The notes beneath the pieces were generated by a model. The model saw only the letters and a program-made list of their open reading frames with translations, was not told the origin of the DNA and did no database searches. This document shows, in pieces, positions 1 to 5,083 of a DNA stretch of 5,272 bases. The DNA lies in assembly GCA_051883415.1 (NCBI GenBank), contig JBJETR010000003.1:1-5272 (forward strand). Direction: 5' to 3'. Origin of the DNA: HGM11368 sp051883415 (GTDB lineage Bacteria > Bacillota > Clostridia > Christensenellales > UBA3700). Position 1 is the stretch's first letter. Each line of letters opens with the position of its first letter. Made by a program: the position numbers and the translations under genes.

Positions 1-239
1 AAAACGGACAAGTCAGCGTATCTTTCTACAATGGCAGCGCATTCTCGGTAGAAGCACCTAACTTTGTAGAATTGCTCATCACTCATTGCGAGCCGGGCGC
101 TAAGGGTAACACAACTCAAGGTGCAACTAAGCCTGCAACTTTGGAGACGGGTTACGAATTGCAAGTTCCTTTGTTCGTCAACGAAGGCGACACTATTCGT
201 ATCGATACCAGAACGGGCGAGTATATGTCTAGAGTCTAA
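1..239 (+). CDS. efp: Elongation factor P, C-terminal part (5' end outside window)
   Basis: EF-P binds the ribosome near the E site and relieves stalling at polyproline stretches. The visible 78 codons are read in the frame starting at base 3 and end at TAA 237-239. They match the C-terminal OB domains of EF-P: the segment GATKPATLETGYELQVPLF followed by VNEGDTIRIDTRTGEYMSRV is the family signature, normally close to GATKPATLETG...VPFFVNEGD...IDTRTGEYVSR. EF-P is about 185 residues, so roughly the last 40 percent is present. The lysine-bearing N-terminal domain lies outside the window, so its modification type cannot be judged. The gene is followed at once by an intrinsic terminator, so it is transcribed separately from the sporulation genes. 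efp upstream of spoIIIA is a common Firmicute arrangement. Confidence 0.96.
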   Translation, partial: NGQVSVSFYNGSAFSVEAPNFVELLITHCEPGAKGNTTQGATKPATLETGYELQVPLFVNEGDTIRIDTRTGEYMSRV

Positions 240-260
240 ACAATTTAGTTTGTTGACATC

Positions 261-289
261 AAGCGCGTCTTTTGACGCGCTTATTTTTT
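261..289 (+). terminator. Rho-independent terminator of efp
   Basis: A perfect 9-bp inverted repeat, AAGCGCGTC (261-269) and GACGCGCTT (274-282), encloses a TTTT loop. It is followed by ATTTTTTG and further T-rich sequence. It begins 21 nt after the efp stop codon. The GC-rich core and U tract make it a strong intrinsic terminator that should insulate the sporulation operon from efp transcription. Confidence 0.92.
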
Positions 290-380
290 GTATTTTCGTA
301 TTCAGCTTAGTTTAGTGACTTTTATTTTTCAATAGGCTACTTTTAATTTGATGATTATTGTATATTTTGTATAAAGTAAT

Positions 381-389
381 TGCTATAAT
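381..389 (+). promoter_or_regulatory. Possible extended -10 element (vegetative sigma factor)
   Basis: TGCTATAAT at 381-389 is a full match to the extended -10 form TGnTATAAT of housekeeping-sigma promoters. No good -35 box lies 16 to 18 nt upstream; TTGTAT at 358-363 is about 20 nt away. A start here would give a leader of roughly 135 nt before spoIIIAA. The 290-532 spacer is so AT-rich that such matches can arise by chance. No open reading frame or RNA gene was recognised in this spacer. Confidence 0.25.
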
Positions 390-458
390 TTTTTTGCATT
401 TATTATTGTTTTACCTTCTTATCAACCAAATTTAATAATTTTTAGTAGAGGCGTATAA

Positions 459-481
459 TCAAAAAATATGTCAAAAAATAT
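459..481 (+). repeat. Tandem 11-bp direct repeat upstream of spoIIIAA
   Basis: TCAAAAAATAT occurs at 459-469 and again at 471-481, one base apart, giving a 12-bp period close to one helical turn. The junction creates TGTCAAA (469-475), which fits the TGTCRAA core of a Spo0A box. The pair lies about 50 nt before the spoIIIAA start codon, where a regulator of the operon could bind. The repeats are A-rich, so chance or slippage is possible; a regulatory role is inference. Confidence 0.6.
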
Positions 482-517
482 CCTTTAATCATACCGCTAT
501 CAGGTTGTCCGTATAAT
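470..517 (+). promoter_or_regulatory. Candidate sigma-E promoter region of the spoIIIA operon
   Basis: In Bacillus subtilis this operon is transcribed by mother-cell sigma-E, with elements near KMATATT (-35) and CATACAHT (-10), 14-15 nt apart. Two imperfect arrangements are visible. (a) TCATACC (489-495), 14 nt, then CGTATAAT (510-517) agrees well in spacing and at most positions, but would start transcription almost on the ribosome binding site. (b) A GTCAAAA -35-like stretch (470-476) with CATACC (490-495) as -10 gives a better leader length, but the spacing is short. Neither is decisive. The placement rests on the expected regulation of the operon as much as on the bases. Confidence 0.33.
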
Positions 518-532
518 ATTGCAAGGAGAATT

Positions 533-1378
533 ATGATAGCCGACGTATTGCCTCAATGGATATATAACGAAATAATCAATCGCGGTTGGAGCGAGAGCTT
601 GACCGAGATAAGAATTAGGGTGGGCAAACCGATATTTTGTGCTCTGATGGGGAGTTATTGTAAGCTTACCGATGACAACGAAGTGGCAACGCTATATGAC
701 TTGCAATACGTGATAGACAAGGCTTGTACTGCTTCGCTATACGCTTTTGACGATGAGATTACGCAAGGATTTATCACGACGGCAGGCGGTATAAGGATAG
801 GAATATCGGGACAAGGAGTAGTCAAAGGCGGTAAGCTTAGCGCAATCAAAAACTTTTCTTCGATTTGCATTAGAGTACCCAAAGACGTCAAGGATTATTC
901 CTCTAAGGTCGAGAGGGTGCTTAACAATTTTGACAATACCATTATTTTTTCTAAGCCGGGGCTTGGCAAGACGACCTTGCTTAGGAATATGATACGACAA
1001 CTTTCTAATCAAGGTAACAACGTGTTAGTTCTGGATGAAAGAATGGAAATAGCGGGAGATTGCTTTGACCTGGGAGAATGCAGTGACGTAGTGGCGGGAG
1101 TGCCCAAAAACCTCGCTTATGCCAATCATATCAAGTCGATGCGTCCCGACGTAATAGCGACAGATGAGATTTTTTCGGAGCAAGAGGTAGATTGCATACT
1201 AGATAGCGTTAGGTCAGGGGTAAAGGTGCTTGCTACCGTGCACGCCGACGACTTAGGCGTCTTGCTGTCTGACAAGGTTTATGGAGCACTTTTGGACAAG
1301 TTCAGATACTTTGTCCACATAGATAGTATCGGTCACGTGGACAAGGTGTACGACAAGGAGCTGACGTGTCTGAGCTAG
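533..1378 (+). CDS. spoIIIAA: Stage III sporulation protein AA, secretion-type ATPase
   Basis: This is the cytoplasmic ATPase of the SpoIIIA-SpoIIQ channel, related to PilT/VirB11-type secretion ATPases, and is thought to power or assemble the complex in the mother cell. It has 281 residues against about 307 in Bacillus. The N-terminal domain has the family pattern LTEIRIRVGKP (23-33) and DDEITQGFITTAGGIRIGISG, in which the GG-R-GISG element (85-93) is typical. The P-loop is SKPGLGKTT (140-148), the Asp box is LVLDERMEI (165-173), Walker B is RPDVIATDEI (204-213), and a conserved His lies in ATVHAD (H237). The start ATG has AAGGAG at 523-528, 4 nt upstream. Odd points are Ser140 where a Gly or Ala is usual in Walker A, and Cys183 where most homologs I recall have an Arg in the G-x-R-x-D motif. 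It overlaps spoIIIAB by 13 nt. Confidence 0.96.
   Translation: MIADVLPQWIYNEIINRGWSESLTEIRIRVGKPIFCALMGSYCKLTDDNEVATLYDLQYVIDKACTASLYAFDDEITQGFITTAGGIRIGISGQGVVKGGKLSAIKNFSSICIRVPKDVKDYSSKVERVLNNFDNTIIFSKPGLGKTTLLRNMIRQLSNQGNNVLVLDERMEIAGDCFDLGECSDVVAGVPKNLAYANHIKSMRPDVIATDEIFSEQEVDCILDSVRSGVKVLATVHADDLGVLLSDKVYGALLDKFRYFVHIDSIGHVDKVYDKELTCLS
1355..1360 (+). promoter_or_regulatory. Ribosome binding site fixing the GTG start of spoIIIAB
   Basis: AAGGAG at 1355-1360, inside the end of spoIIIAA, stands 5 nt before GTG 1366-1368. The next in-frame GTG (1378) would be 17 nt away, so the overlapping GTG is the better start. Confidence 0.75.
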
Positions 1379-1860
1379 TGGTTGGCGGAATAATTTGGAT
1401 AGCGTGCTTCGTAGGAGGAATAGGCGTGGGCAATTCATTCAAAAAGCGAAAAGAATTTCTTGCAATGCTCTTGGACTTCGATAGATATCTTAGCAGCTGC
1501 GTAACCAATCTCAAATTGCCTATAACTACGGTTATATCGCAATTTTGCCAAGACCAAAGTGTAAGTGTGCAAGACTTTTTTGGACAAGTAAAAGCAAGCT
1601 TTGAACAAGGCGATAAGGCAATATTAGAGCATTGCGTTGCTCGTAGTCCTCTATTCAAAAAGGACTTGAGTGTAGTGATATCATACTTTTCGGATATCGG
1701 CAAAACGGGGTATGACGCCCAAATCGCTTTACTCAAACATCACTCGTCAATGCTAGAAAGTGCTTACGATAAGGCGAATAAAGATTACGTTACCAATGGT
1801 AAATTGTGTTACAAGTTGGGTTTCTTGCTTGGACTTGCAATAATGATTTTAGTCGTATAG
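1366..1860 (+). CDS. spoIIIAB: Stage III sporulation protein AB
   Basis: A membrane component of the SpoIIIA complex, related to GspF-type platform proteins and thought to be the partner of the SpoIIIAA ATPase. It has 164 residues, close to the usual 171. A membrane segment at about 4-24 is followed by a basic stretch FKKRKE (25-30), a largely helical soluble domain, and a C-terminal membrane segment at about 148-164 (GFLLGLAIMILVV). The family motif, with a Gly and an Asp before Gln in the helical domain, is seen at YFSDIGKTGYDAQ (107-119). The start is GTG at 1366, supported by a well-placed AAGGAG; it overlaps the end of spoIIIAA by 13 nt, implying coupled translation. Sequence is divergent from Bacillus, but order, length, topology and the C-terminal half make the call firm. 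Confidence 0.93.
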   Translation: MSELVVGGIIWIACFVGGIGVGNSFKKRKEFLAMLLDFDRYLSSCVTNLKLPITTVISQFCQDQSVSVQDFFGQVKASFEQGDKAILEHCVARSPLFKKDLSVVISYFSDIGKTGYDAQIALLKHHSSMLESAYDKANKDYVTNGKLCYKLGFLLGLAIMILVV

Positions 1861-1867
1861 GAGAGTT

Positions 1868-2065
1868 ATGGAAATATCGGTAATATTCAAAATAGCAGGA
1901 ATAGGACTTATCACGGCAGTGCTAAATATCATTCTCAAAAAGTCCGATAAGGACGAGATTGCTACTTTTATCACGATAGGCGGACTGATAATGGTTTTGC
2001 TGATAGTTGTCGATATGATTGGCGGTCTTTTTGACAACCTCAAAAATATACTCGGCGTGTACTAA
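1868..2065 (+). CDS. spoIIIAC: Stage III sporulation protein AC
   Basis: A small membrane protein of the mother-cell channel complex, with 65 residues against about 68 in Bacillus. Two hydrophobic segments (about 5-24 and 31-54) flank a short charged loop LKKSDKDEIA (23-32), which corresponds to the conserved loop of the family (typically LKK-G-KEE-A). Its exact mechanical role is not known. SpoIIIAC and SpoIIIAD are paralogue-like and perhaps form part of the membrane platform. The ATG at 1868 has AGGAGAG (1859-1865) just upstream, which overlaps the stop codon of spoIIIAB. The TAA stop abuts the ATG of spoIIIAD with no gap. Confidence 0.94.
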   Translation: MEISVIFKIAGIGLITAVLNIILKKSDKDEIATFITIGGLIMVLLIVVDMIGGLFDNLKNILGVY

Positions 2066-2449
2066 ATGGATATCTTCAAAGTCATCGGGGTAGCGATAAT
2101 AGGTGCGATATGTACCGTTTTGCTCAAAAATTCTTCTAGCACCTTTTCGTCACTTGCCGTCATATCTACAGGCATTATTATCCTCATTATTGCCCTCAAT
2201 TCACTCACCGAGGTTGTCATAGCATTTGAAGAAATAGTTGACAAAACAGGTGTCGACAACGAGCTGTTCGCACTATTGATGAAGATAATAGGCGTGGGCT
2301 ACTTGACAGAGTATAGCGTAAGTCTATGCAATGATTTTGAATGTGCAAGCATAGGCAAAAAACTTGCTTTTGCAGGCAAAATAGTAATATTTTTGATGGC
2401 ATTGCCGATAGTTAAGTCATTGATTGACTTGGTTGTCGGCATGATATAG
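2066..2449 (+). CDS. spoIIIAD: Stage III sporulation protein AD
   Basis: An integral membrane component of the SpoIIIA complex, with 127 residues against about 133 in Bacillus. Hydrophobic segments lie at about 4-20, 29-53 and 102-125. The most conserved stretch is LLMKIIGVGYLTEYSVSLC (70-88), followed by D-F-E-C-A-S-I-G-K-K and AGKIVIFLMALPI (103-115), all typical of the family. The first half resembles SpoIIIAC, as in other species. The ATG directly follows the spoIIIAC stop codon and I see no Shine-Dalgarno sequence before it, so translation probably depends on ribosomes finishing spoIIIAC. It is separated from spoIIIAE by 5 nt. Confidence 0.95.
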   Translation: MDIFKVIGVAIIGAICTVLLKNSSSTFSSLAVISTGIIILIIALNSLTEVVIAFEEIVDKTGVDNELFALLMKIIGVGYLTEYSVSLCNDFECASIGKKLAFAGKIVIFLMALPIVKSLIDLVVGMI

Positions 2450-2454
2450 GCTAA

Positions 2455-3630
2455 ATGAAAAAAATTCTTTGCAAAATCATCCTAATACTTTCATTGATAC
2501 TATCTTCATTGGGGATAGTAGGATTAGCCGTAGCCGAAAGCGACGATCCCGAGCAGCAACTCATAGACAACGTAGAGCAAAATACCCAAGAACTAGATTT
2601 AGGCTCAATACAGAGTTTTCTGGATAGTCTGGGCATGCAACAATTCGGCAGTCTAAAGGAGGATATAATTGCAATTGCTCAAGGTGAGCAAAAATTGACC
2701 TTCGACGACTTCTTCAAGATAATTATTCAACGAGTACTATCGGCATTTACCAATGTATTACCCATAGTAGTCAGTATAGTTGGGATATCTCTGATAACTA
2801 GCCTACTCAACGGTTTGACAAGCGGATTTTTATCCAATCCTACTAAACAACTGATAGGTTTCGTAAGTTATAGTGCAATCGTTGTCATTGTCCTCACTCG
2901 CACTATGTCGCTAGTCAAAAATACCGGCGAGGTAGTAGGCACTATCAAAGAGTTTATGCAGTTGATTTTTCCCATTCTGCTGACGATAATCACGGTTATA
3001 GGCGGGACCAATAGCGGAGCGGTATTTCAGCCTATGATGAGCGTACTTACCACGTCAATCACGACTTTCGTCGTCGAGATTATCATACCTGCCGTGGTCG
3101 TAGTCATAGTATTTACACTTATATCGTCGCTGTCTGACGGCGTCAAATTATCTAAATTGACAGGCTTTTTTAGTAGTGGTATCAAATATTCGATGACTGC
3201 GGTATTTAGCTTATTCGTCACCTTTTTGACTGCGCAAGGGCTTACGGGTGGAATTATCGATACGGTATCTATCAAAACGGCAAAATTTGCCATGCAAAGC
3301 TACGTCCCTATTGTGGGCGGATATCTATCGGATGGCTTCGATTTAATGATGGCTAGCTTTGTTCTAATCAAAAATTCGCTTGGTATTATTTCACTATTTT
3401 GCATGATAATTTTGATAACGTCGCCGCTAATCAATATTATTGTCTTTTCTCTAGGACTCAAGCTGACTTCGGGGATAATAGAGCCGATTGGCGATAGCAA
3501 AATATCCAAAATGTTGTACGACCTATCGAAGAACGTCAATATCTTGCTTGCGGTAATTCTAGGAGTGGCTTTTATGTTTATTACAACTATTATGCTTATA
3601 ATTTACGCTTGCAATTTGGGCGTAATATAA
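2455..3630 (+). CDS. spoIIIAE: Stage III sporulation protein AE, polytopic membrane protein
   Basis: The largest membrane component of the complex, with 391 residues against about 399 in Bacillus. It starts with a signal-peptide-like segment: KK at 2-3, a hydrophobic core at about 8-24, and AVA before ESDD, a likely cleavage point near residue 27/28. An acidic extracytoplasmic region of about 65 residues follows, then some six to eight membrane segments (about 97-120, 134-156, 167-185, 202-226, 245-265, 298-335, 362-386). The best-conserved block runs from GGIIDTVSIKTAKF (265-278) through SYVPIVGGYLSDG (282-294) to VLIKNSLGI (303-311). SpoIIIAE has been likened to permease-type channel proteins, but this is unproven. 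No Shine-Dalgarno sequence is visible before the ATG, 5 nt after spoIIIAD, so coupling to spoIIIAD is likely. Confidence 0.96.
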   Translation: MKKILCKIILILSLILSSLGIVGLAVAESDDPEQQLIDNVEQNTQELDLGSIQSFLDSLGMQQFGSLKEDIIAIAQGEQKLTFDDFFKIIIQRVLSAFTNVLPIVVSIVGISLITSLLNGLTSGFLSNPTKQLIGFVSYSAIVVIVLTRTMSLVKNTGEVVGTIKEFMQLIFPILLTIITVIGGTNSGAVFQPMMSVLTTSITTFVVEIIIPAVVVVIVFTLISSLSDGVKLSKLTGFFSSGIKYSMTAVFSLFVTFLTAQGLTGGIIDTVSIKTAKFAMQSYVPIVGGYLSDGFDLMMASFVLIKNSLGIISLFCMIILITSPLINIIVFSLGLKLTSGIIEPIGDSKISKMLYDLSKNVNILLAVILGVAFMFITTIMLIIYACNLGVI

Positions 3631-3635
3631 ATGTT

Positions 3636-3641
3636 GGAGGG
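3636..3641 (+). promoter_or_regulatory. Ribosome binding site fixing the spoIIIAF start
   Basis: GGAGGG at 3636-3641 lies 3 nt before ATG 3645-3647 (4 nt counted from GGAGG). This selects the ATG over an in-frame TTG at 3609 inside spoIIIAE, which would add 12 non-hydrophobic residues unlike the family N-terminus. Confidence 0.8.
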
Positions 3642-3644
3642 TAC

Positions 3645-4091
3645 ATGCAAGCTTGGGTTTTGTCGATAGTGGGTGTAGTAGTTCTTGGGGTACTAATTGA
3701 CGTCATTTTGCCTGACGGCGAGAGTGCGAAATATATCAAAGGCGTCTTTGGTGTGGTAGCCGTCATAACAATAATATCGCCTATCGTCAACAGTTTGCAA
3801 GGCGTCAATATTGGCAGTTGGCAACGACAGGAGAGCGGTATCGAGGTTGAGCAAGGCACCATGGACGCTCTCGTATCCAATATCAGAGAGGCACAAGAAG
3901 AACAAGTAGCAGAAGAGTTGAGAGAGCAAGGTTTTTCGCCTAAATTGATAAAAATAAATTATTATCAAGATTTTGATTATAAAATCCAAAGTATCAGCGT
4001 ATATATAGCGTGTAGTGAGAGCGACAAACAAAGTATAGAGGCAATGCTTAACAAAAAATATAAAGGAGCAAAGGTAATATTTTATGACTAA
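3645..4091 (+). CDS. spoIIIAF: Stage III sporulation protein AF (short form)
   Basis: A membrane-anchored ring-building-motif protein of the SpoIIIA complex. It has 148 residues against about 206 in Bacillus. Two membrane segments (about 4-21 and 33-50) flank the conserved loop ILPDGESAKYIKG (21-33), typically LLP-G-KYV in the family; this loop and the following ...ISPIV identify it. After a linker, a charged helix EEQVAEELREQGF (85-97) leads into alternating strands and a helix (100-146), fitting the alpha-beta-beta-alpha-beta ring-building fold. The start is ATG 3645 with GGAGGG upstream. The missing length is mostly in the linker between the membrane part and the domain, and in the C-terminal end. 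It overlaps spoIIIAG by 8 nt. Whether the soluble domain faces the intermembrane space is not settled from sequence. Confidence 0.92.
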   Translation: MQAWVLSIVGVVVLGVLIDVILPDGESAKYIKGVFGVVAVITIISPIVNSLQGVNIGSWQRQESGIEVEQGTMDALVSNIREAQEEQVAEELREQGFSPKLIKINYYQDFDYKIQSISVYIACSESDKQSIEAMLNKKYKGAKVIFYD

Positions 4092-4506
4092 CAACAGTTG
4101 TAACGAACAAAAAGATTCGATAGCAGAAAAACCTCAAACTTTGCTAAAAAAGCTCAAATCAGTCAAACATTTAGAAATTATTGTCGCTTTTGTCATAGCG
4201 CTTGTGGCAATATTCATATACTTTATCACAACGAACGCAGGCTTAAGCGACACGACCACGGTACATACCTCGTCCGGAGGCAACGAACTAAGCCGTCAGG
4301 TTGCAAGCGTGCTTTGCAACGTAGAAGGGGTAGGAGATTGCAGTGTGTTGATAACGTACGACGACGAAAAGGACGTCAACGGCGTGGTCGTGGTTGCGGA
4401 AGGCGGTGACGACGTAGCTGTCAAAATTAAGATAATCGACGCCGTGTGTGCCTTGGTGGACGTCAAAGCAGAAAAAATAAAAATATATAAAATGAACAAA
4501 GCATAA
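4084..4506 (+). CDS. spoIIIAG: Stage III sporulation protein AG (short form, minimal ring domain)
   Basis: SpoIIIAG forms the large ring of the channel in the intermembrane space; the Bacillus protein (229 residues) makes a 30-fold ring. This one has only 140 residues. A cytoplasmic N-terminus (1-30) precedes one membrane segment (about 31-49), then a Ser/Thr-rich linker and a ring-building domain at about 68-137. Diagnostic motifs are LCNVEGVGDCSVLITYD (77-93) and GVVVVAEGGDD (100-110), the latter the strongest family signature. Usually a long insertion of several tens of residues separates these two motifs and forms the extra beta structure of the ring. Here only about six residues do. Three Cys (78, 86, 122) lie in the extracytoplasmic domain. 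ATG 4084 has AAAGGT at 4070-4075 upstream and overlaps spoIIIAF by 8 nt. Confidence 0.93.
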   Translation: MTNNSCNEQKDSIAEKPQTLLKKLKSVKHLEIIVAFVIALVAIFIYFITTNAGLSDTTTVHTSSGGNELSRQVASVLCNVEGVGDCSVLITYDDEKDVNGVVVVAEGGDDVAVKIKIIDAVCALVDVKAEKIKIYKMNKA

Positions 4507-4518
4507 TGGAGGTATCTT

Positions 4519-5025
4519 ATGGCAAAACTATCACACAAGCCTATGTCGGCTAACGCAAAAAAGGTAATAATCCTTTGTAGCATGGTTGCTCTGTTGGTAA
4601 TCACGGGCGTACTTAACTTCGTACTGACACGCAAGTTGGACAATGACCAAGTGTCTGTTGACCAACCTACCGAAACGACCTTCTTTTCGGCGTACAGAAG
4701 CGATAGAGAGACTTCTAGGGCAGAAGAATTCAGCTATTTGGACGCAATCATAGCGTCTGCCGATTCGACTGACGAAATCAAAGCCACCGCAACTGCAAAA
4801 AAGATGGAACTTCTCTCCAATATCGATTGCGAATTGGTAGTAGAAAATCTCATCAAAGCAAAAGGATTCCAAGACGCAGTCGTTACTATGAGCACCAACA
4901 ACGTCAACGTTATTATTCAACAAGAAGAGTTGACCAGCGAGCAGGTTGCCCAAATACTCGGCGTTATATTGAGCGAAACCGATTATACACCGTCACAAGT
5001 GGTTATCGTTCCTTATAAAGTATAA
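4519..5025 (+). CDS. spoIIIAH: Stage III sporulation protein AH, SpoIIQ-binding ring protein
   Basis: SpoIIIAH sits in the mother-cell-derived membrane and binds forespore SpoIIQ across the intermembrane space, helping engulfment and forming the channel. It has 168 residues against about 218 in Bacillus. One membrane segment lies at about 14-36. After a short linker comes FFSAYRSDRETSRAEE (55-70), the family's FF-YR-R---R-EE pattern, then a helical stretch with STDEIKATATAKK (83-95). The YscJ/FliF-like ring-building domain (about 103-168) contains VENLIKAKGFQDAVV (108-122) and EELTSEQVAQI (136-146), both highly typical. The ATG has a strong GGAGGT (4508-4513) 5 nt upstream, 2 nt after the spoIIIAG stop. 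SpoIIQ is not encoded in this window. This is the last gene of the operon; no clear terminator follows. Confidence 0.96.
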   Translation: MAKLSHKPMSANAKKVIILCSMVALLVITGVLNFVLTRKLDNDQVSVDQPTETTFFSAYRSDRETSRAEEFSYLDAIIASADSTDEIKATATAKKMELLSNIDCELVVENLIKAKGFQDAVVTMSTNNVNVIIQQEELTSEQVAQILGVILSETDYTPSQVVIVPYKV

Positions 5026-5036
5026 TATAATAATAC

Positions 5037-5065
5037 TTGTCAAAACTCTGCAAATGTGGTAGACT
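5037..5065 (+). promoter_or_regulatory. Probable housekeeping promoter of the Asp23-like gene
   Basis: TTGTCA (5037-5042, 5 of 6 to TTGACA) and TAGACT (5060-5065, 4 of 6 to TATAAT) are 17 nt apart. TGG directly before the -10 gives the extended TGn form. Transcription would begin near 5072, giving a very short leader, since GGAGGT is at 5073-5078. A separate promoter makes sense because Asp23-like genes are expressed in growing cells while the operon before it is sporulation-specific. CTTGTCAAA (5036-5044) also resembles a Spo0A box and overlaps the -35. Confidence 0.48.
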
Positions 5066-5083
5066 TATGTTCGGAGGTAAGTT

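Noticed and set aside
121..315. A 64-codon + strand frame running through the efp end and the terminator
   Set aside because: It is out of frame with efp and runs through the terminator hairpin; efp in the other frame has strong family motifs.
290..532. A riboswitch, small RNA or CRISPR-like array in the spacer before spoIIIAA
   Set aside because: No strong stem, repeat-spacer pattern or known aptamer core is visible; the spacer is AT-rich and only the short elements listed stand out.
1302..1736. A 144-codon open frame on the minus strand across the spoIIIAA/spoIIIAB junction
   Set aside because: It lies entirely opposite two well-supported genes, has no recognisable domain and is best explained as a shadow of their codon use. 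The same holds for the long minus-strand frame at 4531-4953 opposite spoIIIAH.
3609..3647. An upstream TTG start for spoIIIAF at 3609
   Set aside because: It lies within spoIIIAE, has no ribosome binding site and would add residues before the family's normal membrane-segment start. ATG 3645 has GGAGGG in place.
3700..4083. An internal sigma-E promoter before spoIIIAG, as an internal promoter has been reported for the Bacillus operon
   Set aside because: Scattered fragments such as GTCATAA and CGTATATA are present, but I found no pair of elements with the right spacing.
5018..5038. Inverted repeat AAGTAT...ATACTT as a terminator after spoIIIAH
   Set aside because: The stem is only 6 AT-rich base pairs with a 9-nt loop and there is no T tract after it, so it is too weak for an intrinsic terminator.
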